From Flavobacteriales bacterium (GTDB taxonomy: Bacteria > Bacteroidota > Bacteroidia > Flavobacteriales_F > PHOS-HE28): a DNA stretch of 64,000 bases. Positions within the stretch are counted from its first letter, which is position 1, and each line of letters opens with the position of its first letter. The notes below the pieces were generated by a model that made no database searches, was not told the origin of the DNA, and worked only from the letters and a program-made list of their open reading frames with translations. Of this stretch, positions 1 through 7,380 are shown in pieces. The stretch lies in the NCBI GenBank assembly GCA_016710015.1, contig JADJLR010000002.1, forward strand, positions 620,001 to 684,000, written 5' to 3'. Both the position numbers and the translations under genes were made by a program.

Positions 1-258
1 CGCCTTGGCGATCCCTCGGTTCCGAGCGGTGGCTGGGCCTCCATTCGGGCCGGTCACCACCACTATGTTCAACGAGGTCTTGGCCGCATACGCATGCAAC
101 TGTTCGACCGTACCATCGCCAGAACCGTCATCGCTTACGATCACCTCGAAGTCCTTCTTGGACATGCTCTGGTCTTCCAGCGCGGCCAGTGTCAATTGCA
201 AACGATCCCAACGGCGGTAGGTTGGAATAACAACGGAGAGGATGAGCGGACGGTCCAT
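1..258 (-). CDS. Glycosyltransferase family 2, N-terminal part (runs off the window)
   Basis: Reading leftwards from an ATG at 258 gives 86 open codons with no stop before the window edge. The product begins with a typical GT2 start (SVVIPTYRR), followed by the acidic DDGSGDGT motif and NGGPATARNRG, which is the usual nucleotide-sugar-binding half of a GT-A fold. It probably transfers a sugar in surface-glycan assembly. It starts 5 nt after the end of the upstream glycosyltransferase gene, so both are likely in one transcript. Only the N-terminal third of the protein is visible, so donor and acceptor cannot be guessed. Confidence 0.85.
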   Translation of the reverse strand, partial: MDRPLILSVVIPTYRRWDRLQLTLAALEDQSMSKKDFEVIVSDDGSGDGTVEQLHAYAAKTSLNIVVVTGPNGGPATARNRGIAKA

Positions 259-263
259 GGATA

Positions 264-1295
264 CTAGTTCGCCGAAGGTAGATGCGTGCGTTGGAAGCGC
301 TTGAACCCTGCGCGTTGTGCATCCTCGAATTCCTTGATCAATGCGGTGTCGCGATCCACTTCGCCCTGCGACCGGGCCATGTGCAAAGCTGCGGATAGCC
401 TACCCGAGAGCAGGTGCCGGAGGGCAACGCGCCACCATGGATCGGCCTCCTCCACATCGGGCATCGGCTGGGGTGCAGGCCTTCCGTGGCTGTGTAGCAA
501 GAGCGCCCGGGAATACCCGAAACTCTCGTACAGCGAAAGCAGGTATTCCTTGCGCACCCGCTTAGCGGCGATCAAGTGGTGAACGACCAAGGCCCGAAAG
601 ACACCGCGCTCGAATCCCAGATCGATCGCGATCCACGAGAACTCATCGTCCCCGCATGAATTCAATTGATCACCGCGACGATCCAACTCCATTTTCAAGC
701 GGGAGGCGCTCACCACGCGGACGTACTCCTCCGCCACGGCACGGCGCACCACAAGACCGGCACCGTAGGGATAGGCCCAGTCCAACGGATCGGCGGACCG
801 TTGATCGGTAGGTTCGTCCCGCAAGGCCAACGTTCCGGTGTAGGGGAGCAACGCGCTGCTCGGCTCCTCCTCGAAACGGGGAAGAAGACGTGCAGCACCG
901 AAACAGCCCACCGTGCGATGCTGGGCAGCGATGGCTTCCACCTGCACCAAGTAATCCGGTTGCAATACGTTGTCGTCGTCCACGAAGACCAGCAATTCAC
1001 CTACGCTTTCGCGGATACCGCGTAGTCGGGCCTGTGTCAGTCCCAATTCCTCCTCCAGTACATGCCGGGCGTTGGGGTGCCAGCCAAGGTCCCACTGGCC
1101 AGCCAATGGCTCGCGACTTGCATTGTCCACCACCAGAAGCTCCCAACGGGAAAGGGGCACGGTCTGCGCCCGCAACCCATCCAACGTGCGCTGCATGTAG
1201 TCAGTCCGTGGATCGTGCGTACACAGGATGACCGAGATCGTGGGTTCGCGCTGATCGACACCTTTTGCTAACTCCTCCATCCCTTTATTCACCAC
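264..1295 (-). CDS. Glycosyltransferase family 2
   Basis: A 343-residue GT-A type glycosyltransferase. The N-terminal strand reads ISVILCTHDPR (about 20-30), the metal-binding acidic run VDDD is at about 105-108, and a GDDEF motif sits near residue 215, where GT2 enzymes often carry the catalytic acid. There is no membrane segment, so it should act on the cytoplasmic face on a lipid-linked glycan. An alternative start is Met6. It is followed 5 nt later by another GT2 gene. A TAAATTCG box (1324-1331) lies 28 nt upstream of the start. The sugar donor is unknown. Confidence 0.9.
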   Translation of the reverse strand: MVNKGMEELAKGVDQREPTISVILCTHDPRTDYMQRTLDGLRAQTVPLSRWELLVVDNASREPLAGQWDLGWHPNARHVLEEELGLTQARLRGIRESVGELLVFVDDDNVLQPDYLVQVEAIAAQHRTVGCFGAARLLPRFEEEPSSALLPYTGTLALRDEPTDQRSADPLDWAYPYGAGLVVRRAVAEEYVRVVSASRLKMELDRRGDQLNSCGDDEFSWIAIDLGFERGVFRALVVHHLIAAKRVRKEYLLSLYESFGYSRALLLHSHGRPAPQPMPDVEEADPWWRVALRHLLSGRLSAALHMARSQGEVDRDTALIKEFEDAQRAGFKRFQRTHLPSAN

Positions 1296-1323
1296 CCTTT
1301 CGTTGTTCGATCCAATTGCGGCG

Positions 1324-1331
1324 CGAATTTA
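1324..1331 (-). promoter_or_regulatory. Candidate Bacteroidota -7 box (TAAATTCG)
   Basis: On the minus strand this reads TAAATTCG followed by CGCC, matching TAnnTTyG. It is 28 nt before the glycosyltransferase start at 1295. The 127-nt gap to the next gene upstream makes a separate promoter here reasonable. No clear TTTG -33 element was found. Confidence 0.4.
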
Positions 1332-1422
1332 CTAAACCAAGGAGTAGCCTTTGGGATACATCGAAGTAGCCTTTGCTCAAGACGCTCGTCGTCGTCCACC
1401 GTCCAACAGGATCGTTGTGCGG

Positions 1423-2088
1423 CTACTGCGCCGCGCGCTTCGCATACAGCATCTCCGCGATCTCCATGTCCAGCGGCGTATCGATGTCGAAGCTCTCGGT
1501 GGCGTCCAACTTCACGAATTGCACCTGTGGTCCGAACCATTCCTTGGTGCGTGTGACCATTTCACGCGATGCAATGGACACCACATGCGTCAGCTTCAGG
1601 ATCTCCGGAAGGTCCTGTGATCGCGGTTTCTTGGCCGGATCGAAGTTGAGCGGCTTGCCGTCCTGGTACAGGAAGTCCTTCACATCGGACACGGTGGTGA
1701 GTGAATCGTATTGTCCAATTCCGTTGCGGTAGGCTTCGATGCAACGCCGGTATACCTCGGCACCGGCCAGTGGACTTGTGACGTGGGTGAGCAACACATG
1801 TTCCGATGTCATTTGTCCGGCCATGTACGCATACACCTCGCTCATGGGCACCACGCTGGTGGCGTAGTACGGATCGCGTTCCAGCGGGATCGCACCGAGT
1901 TCCTTCGCCAGTTCCAGCATTGTAGGATCCTCCGAACTCACGTACACCGCATCCAATTCCTTCACCTGGAGCAACTGCCCGATCTTGATGGCGAGTAGGT
2001 TGCTGCCCGAGAAAGGCCGCAGGTTCTTGTTCTTCACCCGTTCGGATCCGCCGCGCACGGGGATCACCGCTTGGATCACCGGGTTCAT
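1423..2088 (-). CDS. Acylneuraminate cytidylyltransferase-like protein (NeuA family)
   Basis: 221 residues, close to the usual length of the family. It would activate a nonulosonic acid (sialic, legionaminic or pseudaminic type) with CTP to give the CMP-sugar. The N-terminus AVIPVRGGSERVKNKN holds the nucleotide-binding loop of the family, and an ESFDIDTPLD segment near the C-terminus matches the conserved FDIDxxxD metal-binding motif. Its start overlaps the stop of the upstream NeuB-type gene by 4 nt, so the two are translationally coupled. Which nine-carbon sugar it uses cannot be told from sequence reading alone. Confidence 0.88.
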   Translation of the reverse strand: MNPVIQAVIPVRGGSERVKNKNLRPFSGSNLLAIKIGQLLQVKELDAVYVSSEDPTMLELAKELGAIPLERDPYYATSVVPMSEVYAYMAGQMTSEHVLLTHVTSPLAGAEVYRRCIEAYRNGIGQYDSLTTVSDVKDFLYQDGKPLNFDPAKKPRSQDLPEILKLTHVVSIASREMVTRTKEWFGPQVQFVKLDATESFDIDTPLDMEIAEMLYAKRAAQ

Positions 2089-3641
2089 GCTTTGTTGGCC
2101 ACTTTGTACTTGTGGTGTTCCACATCCTGCACGCGTTTCACACCGTCCCCCATCATCTCTTCGGTGCGGCGCACATCGGCAATGAAGCGGGTGAATTCAT
2201 CTCCTTCCAAGTCGATGGCGACCTTATCGAAATGCACCCAATCCACATCGCCCAACTTCACGTGCTTTTCCAACATCCGCGCCCCAGAAGCCACGGCGAG
2301 CATGCAGCCCAAGGACCCCAGATCATGGCTGGAATAGCCGGGAATGACCTCCTTCTTCGCATTGGCCAATTCGTTGTAACGCCGCACCACGGCAATGTTG
2401 CAATTCGCCGCCGGCGTGGGGTACGCGCTGATGCAATGCAGCAGGTATACCACCCTGCCGTCGCCGTAGGTGCTCATCACATGATCCAGGTATTCATCTT
2501 CGGTGAATCCCGTGGAGACCACCACTGCACCTTTGTAGTCGGCTGCCAATTCAGCGTGGTAGTCACGGTGGTTGGAGATGGTGGAAGGGATCTTGATCAA
2601 GCGCGGTGAGAAACGCTTCAGCGCTTGGTAGCTCTGGAGGTCCAACACGGAGCAGAACCACTCGATCCCGCAGCGCTTGCACGTGGCATCCAAGAGGTCC
2701 AGCAGGTCATCACTCAACTCCACACCCCGACGGTAGTCGCCGAGTGTTTCGCCAAAGGGTGACCAGTAGTAGCTGGCCAGTTGCTCGGCCGTGTAGAAGG
2801 TGTCCACGTGGCGCTTTTGCACTTTGATGAGGTCCGCGCCCGCTGCTGTGGCCCGCTCTACCATCTTCACCAATCGCTCGGCACTCCCCAAGTGGTTGTT
2901 GGTGAGTTCCGCCACCACCAACACCCGATCCGGATCCGCCAGATCCACAGGCTCGCGGCGCACGGTGGCCAAGCCCTTGTGCTGGTCGTCGCGTCCGAAT
3001 GCAGCAGGGCTAAGGGTGCTGTACGGCTTGGTGCCCACGTGTACCAACTGCAAGCGATCGCCCTTGGCGAAGTAGTGTTGGAATTGCCGGAAGGCATTCT
3101 CTTGTGCTTGGATGATGGCCTCTCGTTCCAACGCCGTGGCACCGGAAAGGTCCACCCCGGCCTTGGTGCTGAGCGAACCGCCGCTGATGGTGAAATCGAA
3201 CCCGAGCAGGTATACTTTCTGTGGCTCCCTGCGCACCTTACCGATGCGGTCGGCGAGTTTCAGGGCGTTGAGCAGCAAGAAGGATTCATCGAAGAATTCG
3301 CGCTCGTTGATGCGCACCACTTCCAATTCATCCTGGTCCAGTTCAATGGGGATGGGTGGCAACACCAGGTGCGGCACATCCGCAGGCAGCGGTTTACCGG
3401 CCAAGTAGAAATCGCAGCGGAAGCCTTCCTCCTTGAGACTGTGGCGTACCCAATTGGCACTGAACACGCCCACATCGCCGGGCAGGATGCGTTCCGAATC
3501 GTTGAGGTTGATGGTGATGCCCGGCGGCAAACCACCCAGTTCCACCTCATCCAAGCTCGGGCCTTTGCCGATCACGTAGATCACATTGCCTGTGTTCCGG
3601 GCGGCCCATTCGGCTACTCTGATGTCTATCGATGCCTGCAT
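2085..3641 (-). CDS. N-acetylneuraminate synthase (NeuB)-type protein with an extra N-terminal domain
   Basis: The start chosen is the ATG at 3641 (MQASIDIRVAEW); upstream codons overlap the phosphatase gene in another frame. Of 518 residues, about 239-518 form a NeuB-type TIM barrel (VVAELTNNHLG, LIKVQKRHVD, CSVLDLQS, IKIPS, HCISAYPTP, GYSSHD), which condenses phosphoenolpyruvate with an N-acylated hexosamine. The usual C-terminal SAF (antifreeze-like) domain is missing: the protein ends soon after the barrel. Residues about 15-235 form a separate domain starting VIGKGPSLDEVE, resembling the MptE-like/DUF115 or sialyltransferase-like Rossmann proteins. The fusion is unusual. It is coupled to the cytidylyltransferase downstream. 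Confidence 0.85.
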   Translation of the reverse strand: MQASIDIRVAEWAARNTGNVIYVIGKGPSLDEVELGGLPPGITINLNDSERILPGDVGVFSANWVRHSLKEEGFRCDFYLAGKPLPADVPHLVLPPIPIELDQDELEVVRINEREFFDESFLLLNALKLADRIGKVRREPQKVYLLGFDFTISGGSLSTKAGVDLSGATALEREAIIQAQENAFRQFQHYFAKGDRLQLVHVGTKPYSTLSPAAFGRDDQHKGLATVRREPVDLADPDRVLVVAELTNNHLGSAERLVKMVERATAAGADLIKVQKRHVDTFYTAEQLASYYWSPFGETLGDYRRGVELSDDLLDLLDATCKRCGIEWFCSVLDLQSYQALKRFSPRLIKIPSTISNHRDYHAELAADYKGAVVVSTGFTEDEYLDHVMSTYGDGRVVYLLHCISAYPTPAANCNIAVVRRYNELANAKKEVIPGYSSHDLGSLGCMLAVASGARMLEKHVKLGDVDWVHFDKVAIDLEGDEFTRFIADVRRTEEMMGDGVKRVQDVEHHKYKVANKA

Positions 3642-3661
3642 CGTCTGTTTCGTTTTCCGCC

Positions 3662-4360
3662 TCACGGCTGCTCCACCTTGAAGCGGTATTTCCGGGTGGG
3701 CTCCAAGTATTCCCCGGCATAGGTACGCCCTTCCACCTCCACGCGCAACCCGTGCTCCACCGCCAAGTTGAGGCCCGCAAGGATGTCCCAGCTGTTGGCC
3801 CCTTTGGGGTTCTCGAAGGACAGGTAGGAGCCGCGCACCACGGCCATCATGTTCACCACGCAGCACCCGATCATGCGGTATTCCGGTCCCACACCCAAGG
3901 CCGCGATCTGCTCGCGTGATAAGGAGGAGGACAAACCACGGATGCGCGAGGTGAAACGTGGCACCATATCGCCGGTGCGCAACCAAATGCCCAATTCCGG
4001 CGCACCCAGCAGCGAACCCACGTGTACACCGTTGCGGTAGCAAGCAATGGAAACGCCCCATTCCGGAAGGCCGGATGTGAAGTTCTCCGTGCCGTCTATG
4101 GGGTCCACCACCAGCACGGTGGCTTGTTCCGTGGGGGGCACATCCAGGAGTTCACGCTCCTCGGAGATCAGGTGTACCTCGGCGAGTTCCGCTTCGGCCA
4201 CAGCGATCACGGTACGCTCCACCAGCAGATCACCTTCGGTCACGTAGCTGCCGTCCGCCTTTTCCGTGGGCGTATTGCGTAGGGCCAGGATCTCGGCCAG
4301 AAGATCATATCCGATGCGCTGTTGGATGGCGTTGAAGAACGCGGTGATGTCCGGTGTCAT
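3662..4360 (-). CDS. Inositol monophosphatase-family phosphatase
   Basis: 232 residues with the family metal-binding motif DPIDGTENF near residue 87, an SEER segment before it, and a late NSWDILAG motif matching the usual WDxxAG metal site. It is a Mg-dependent Li-sensitive-type sugar or nucleotide phosphatase. Since the operon makes a nonulosonic acid, it may remove the phosphate from a 9-phosphate intermediate or from a precursor; that role is inferred from neighbours. A CysQ-type role is also possible, because sulfate activation genes lie nearby. Its start overlaps the stop of the upstream GT29-like gene by 4 nt. Confidence 0.85.
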   Translation of the reverse strand: MTPDITAFFNAIQQRIGYDLLAEILALRNTPTEKADGSYVTEGDLLVERTVIAVAEAELAEVHLISEERELLDVPPTEQATVLVVDPIDGTENFTSGLPEWGVSIACYRNGVHVGSLLGAPELGIWLRTGDMVPRFTSRIRGLSSSLSREQIAALGVGPEYRMIGCCVVNMMAVVRGSYLSFENPKGANSWDILAGLNLAVEHGLRVEVEGRTYAGEYLEPTRKYRFKVEQP

Positions 4361-5160
4361 GGATCGGTCGGTTTCGGTGGGTGCACCAAGCGCTCATCGC
4401 CGGGTGCGGTGTAGAACAACGGCGTGTAGGGTGCGCGCAGGATGGTTTCCAATTGGTGGTCCACTTCAATGCCGTAGGTATCCTTCAGGCGCATGAACTC
4501 CACGTACTCGCGGTCCGGATGGTGTACGCCGTGCGCTTCCATCTGCTCCTTGATGCTCGCGAGGTCCTGCAGGTGCGAAGCGTATTCGGGCATATAGGCC
4601 TTGCGGTAGAAGGTGATGCCCGAAACGTACACCCGGCATCCTTTCGTACGGGCCAGCGCACTGGCGATCGCTAAACCCGATGTCGGCCGAAACCCACCAA
4701 GGCTGCGCACGATCTCGGCATAGAGGGCAGGCTCGATCCGCCGCAGTTTCAACATCCCTTCGTTGCCGAAGTGGAAGTCCCACACGTTGTGCTCCAATTC
4801 GGCATCGGCCAAGGGGTAGAAGAGTTCCGTGAAACCAGCCCGTTTCAATTCCAAGGTGTCCAAGGGGCCACCTCCCCAGCGCTCGCTCTCGTCCAAGCAA
4901 TGGAAATAATCGATCCGCTTCGCCCGCCGTTGCAACTCCGGGTAGATGCCCATCCGTCGCCCCTTGTTCATCACGATGCACACGTCCGCCGCATCGATGT
5001 GCTCTAGGTCCCGCTTATCCATTTGGCAATTCGGACCGATCACTACCACGCGAGTATGCTGGAACGCCGATCCCAGGTCGTAGGTCTCCACGAACTTGGA
5101 ATACTTGATCCGTATGCTCTTCGCCAACCGGCGGTATGCCTGTAGAACTCCTCCACTCAT
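4357..5160 (-). CDS. GT29-like sialyltransferase candidate
   Basis: Start taken at ATG 5160 (MSGGVLQAYRR), the first one followed by foldable sequence; the longer frame begins at 5292. The 267-residue product carries features like the sialyl motifs of GT29: an L-motif-like VVVIGPNCQMDKRD with VCIVMNKG (about 38-66) and an S-motif-like FRPTSGLAIASALA (157-170) followed by VYVSGITFY. Such enzymes transfer sialic acid from CMP-sialic acid. The position at the head of a NeuB/NeuA operon supports this. No membrane anchor or signal peptide is seen, so it would act in the cytoplasm. Confidence 0.7.
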   Translation of the reverse strand: MSGGVLQAYRRLAKSIRIKYSKFVETYDLGSAFQHTRVVVIGPNCQMDKRDLEHIDAADVCIVMNKGRRMGIYPELQRRAKRIDYFHCLDESERWGGGPLDTLELKRAGFTELFYPLADAELEHNVWDFHFGNEGMLKLRRIEPALYAEIVRSLGGFRPTSGLAIASALARTKGCRVYVSGITFYRKAYMPEYASHLQDLASIKEQMEAHGVHHPDREYVEFMRLKDTYGIEVDHQLETILRAPYTPLFYTAPGDERLVHPPKPTDP

Positions 5161-5247
5161 TCCGTGTGACCTTCCGGGGATCCAGTTCCCGAGCCGAACG
5201 CATTTCCGACCATCGGGAAAGCCGAACACTGCGCCGGGCCATAGCCG

Positions 5248-5255
5248 CGAAGATA
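5248..5255 (-). promoter_or_regulatory. Candidate -7 box (TATCTTCG) of the nonulosonic acid operon
   Basis: Reads TATCTTCG then CGGC on the minus strand, 88 nt before the ATG at 5160, inside the 297-nt gap between this operon and the glycosyltransferase upstream. The remainder of that gap (5161-5457) shows no gene; it has a 10-bp inverted repeat (GAACCACGGA and TCCGTGGTTC) around 5353 and 5420 of unknown meaning. Confidence 0.4.
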
Positions 5256-5457
5256 ACCCCTTGCCGTGGGGTGAATGGAGATGCTGGTCCATTACCCGAA
5301 GGGCTATCGGGTCTTCTGTCCGCGCCTAGCGGCGCTGTTGGCCAAAAAAGGAGAACCACGGATCCACACGGCTCGACACGGACAAATACCGCACTCATCT
5401 GTATTCAACCGTTCGGTTCCGTGGTTCAAAGCCTCAACGGCCGCTCGCGCAGGACGT

Positions 5458-6492
5458 TCAAACACTGTGGCGCGGACCTTTTCCGCGCAGACGGCGACCT
5501 ACTTGCAGCAAGCGGTCGTAGCTCTTCGGAAAGATCACCCGGAAGCCGGCCAACACGGTCTGCGACAGACTCCAGCCGAGGATGCTGCGGTCCTTTACCA
5601 AGTACTTCCACGCCACTGCGCCCAATTCCCAATTCTCCTTCGCCATGGCCTCGCGCCAAGCTTTGGCCAGGGCGTTCTGCTTGCGCTGCTGGATCACATC
5701 GTGGTGGCGGAATGCGCTGAGCTTGTCCTGTTCATGGATGTTCACCAACTGCACCTGCAGGTGATGCGCTGCACCTTGCATGGAGTAGATACCACCCGGA
5801 TGCACCACCCGCACCCCCGTGAATTCCGGCTGGAAGATGAAGTGTCCACGCCCTAGCAACAGCGTGAACAAAGGCGTGTCTCCGGTGGCGAACGGTAGGA
5901 TCACGTGTCGGAATTCCATTGACCATTCGCGGCGGAAGAGGAACGTACAGGTGGGGATCGCCAAGCCATACAAGAACGCTCGTTCTTCCAGTACCTGCCC
6001 CTTCGGTGCATTCACCCCCGGCACCAGGAATTCCACACGCTCACCGTGGGTCTCGTTGTAGGCGTTGGTGTAGCAACCTGCGGCGCTAGGGTCCGCCTCC
6101 ATGGCCTCCACCTGCCGCTGCAACTTCTTGGGGTCGATCCAGTGGTCGTCCCCTTCGCACAAAGCAACGTACTTGCCGCGCGCACTGCGCATCAGGTGCA
6201 TGAAATTGGCGCGACCGGTGGGCTTCCCGAAGATCTTGATCACGTCCTTGCGGGAGCGCAGGAAAAGGCGGACTCGATCCGGATGGGCCGCCGCAATACG
6301 CTGGCAGACCTCCCGTGTACCGTCGGTGCTTTCGTCCTCTCCCACCAGCAACTCGAAGGCAAAGTCCACCTGCTGCTCCAAGATGCCGTTCAAGCATTGT
6401 TCAATATAGCCCGCATGCCGGAAGGTGGTGACCAACACACTCACCAGCGGAGTGGAGTTCAGCACTTGGTTGGGCACTTCCATGGAATTCAT
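5458..6492 (-). CDS. Glycosyltransferase family 2
   Basis: 344 residues. The GT2 core is clear: VSVLVTTFRHAGYI near residue 17, LLVGEDESTDGT near 49, and the DxD-like acidic group EGDDHWID near 115. A longer C-terminal part probably makes the acceptor site. It lies 13 nt downstream of the TauE-type transporter gene and in the same direction as the sulfate genes, which suggests a transcript that mixes sulfate activation with glycan assembly. Substrate unknown. Confidence 0.9.
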   Translation of the reverse strand: MNSMEVPNQVLNSTPLVSVLVTTFRHAGYIEQCLNGILEQQVDFAFELLVGEDESTDGTREVCQRIAAAHPDRVRLFLRSRKDVIKIFGKPTGRANFMHLMRSARGKYVALCEGDDHWIDPKKLQRQVEAMEADPSAAGCYTNAYNETHGERVEFLVPGVNAPKGQVLEERAFLYGLAIPTCTFLFRREWSMEFRHVILPFATGDTPLFTLLLGRGHFIFQPEFTGVRVVHPGGIYSMQGAAHHLQVQLVNIHEQDKLSAFRHHDVIQQRKQNALAKAWREAMAKENWELGAVAWKYLVKDRSILGWSLSQTVLAGFRVIFPKSYDRLLQVGRRLRGKGPRHSV

Positions 6493-6505
6493 GTACCACG
6501 AACGA

Positions 6506-7294
6506 TCACAGCAAACTCAGCATCAACTTACCTCCCGCCGCCAGCAACACCAATACCAACACCACCCGCAGGTAGGTGTGGGGCAGGCGCGCACTGAGCA
6601 AGGCCCCCACGATCACTGCGGGCACGGAGCCCAGTAGCAAATTGCCTAGCAGGCTGTAGTCCACGTTGCCGAGCAACAGGTGCCCCGTTCCGGCGAAAAT
6701 GGCCAAGGGGATGGCATGCACGATGTCCGTGGCGATCAAGCGCGGTGGCGTCAAGCGCAGCGGATACAGATACACCAGGAATACGGCACCCAGCGCACCG
6801 GCACCTACCGAGGTGAATGTGACCAGAATGCCCAGAAAGGCACCCGCCGCGACGGTAAGCGGACCTTGTACGTTCTTGAACTTCACGCCTTCCGTGGTGC
6901 GGTAGGTGCGACCTAGCGCATGCAGTTGCTTTTGGAACAGCATGGCGATGGCGGTCAACATCACGGTGATGGCCACCGCCCCTTTCAAAAGGTGGACGGA
7001 ATCATCGGCTATCGGGTTGAAGTGCAACCATGTGAGGGTGCCCACCGAAGCGGTGAGGCTGCCGGTCCACAAGCGTTTCACCACCTGCCAATCAATTAAG
7101 CCATGGCGCTGGTGTACGGGTGTGGCGAAGAGTTTGGTGATCGCCGCGAACCACAGATCGGTCCCCACCGCGGCCATGGGCGCAATGCCGAATACCAGCA
7201 GCAGGATCGGCGTCATCAGCGCGCCGCCGCCCACGCCAGTGAGACCGACCATAACACCGATCAGGGCCCCGGCGAGAATGAGCTTCCAATCCAT
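6506..7294 (-). CDS. TauE/SafE family anion exporter/permease
   Basis: Start at ATG 7294 (MDWKLILAGALIGV), giving 262 residues with about seven or eight hydrophobic segments and the glycine-rich family repeat GVMVGLTGVGGGALMTP in the first helix pair, echoed by FTSVGAGALGAVF in the second half. TauE/SafE proteins move sulfite, sulfonates and related anions. Here it sits directly downstream of cysD and cysNC, so sulfate or sulfite transport for the PAPS pathway is a fair inference, with direction unknown. Confidence 0.85.
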   Translation of the reverse strand: MDWKLILAGALIGVMVGLTGVGGGALMTPILLLVFGIAPMAAVGTDLWFAAITKLFATPVHQRHGLIDWQVVKRLWTGSLTASVGTLTWLHFNPIADDSVHLLKGAVAITVMLTAIAMLFQKQLHALGRTYRTTEGVKFKNVQGPLTVAAGAFLGILVTFTSVGAGALGAVFLVYLYPLRLTPPRLIATDIVHAIPLAIFAGTGHLLLGNVDYSLLGNLLLGSVPAVIVGALLSARLPHTYLRVVLVLVLLAAGGKLMLSLL

Positions 7295-7380
7295 GGTGAT
7301 CAGTTGGTAGTTGTCAGTTGTTAGTTGCAGCGGCTGAATAGCTCTTACTGTCGCCACTCGCTCCCTTTTGCAACCTTCAA

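Noticed and set aside
2781..3722. 313-codon plus-strand frame opposite the NeuB fusion
   Set aside because: The minus-strand NeuB motifs are unambiguous; the plus frame shows no family-like segment.
5353..5430. 10-bp inverted repeat as an operator of the glycosyltransferase or sialic acid operon
   Set aside because: Arms are about 60 nt apart and not centred on any start or promoter box; too weak to list as a site.
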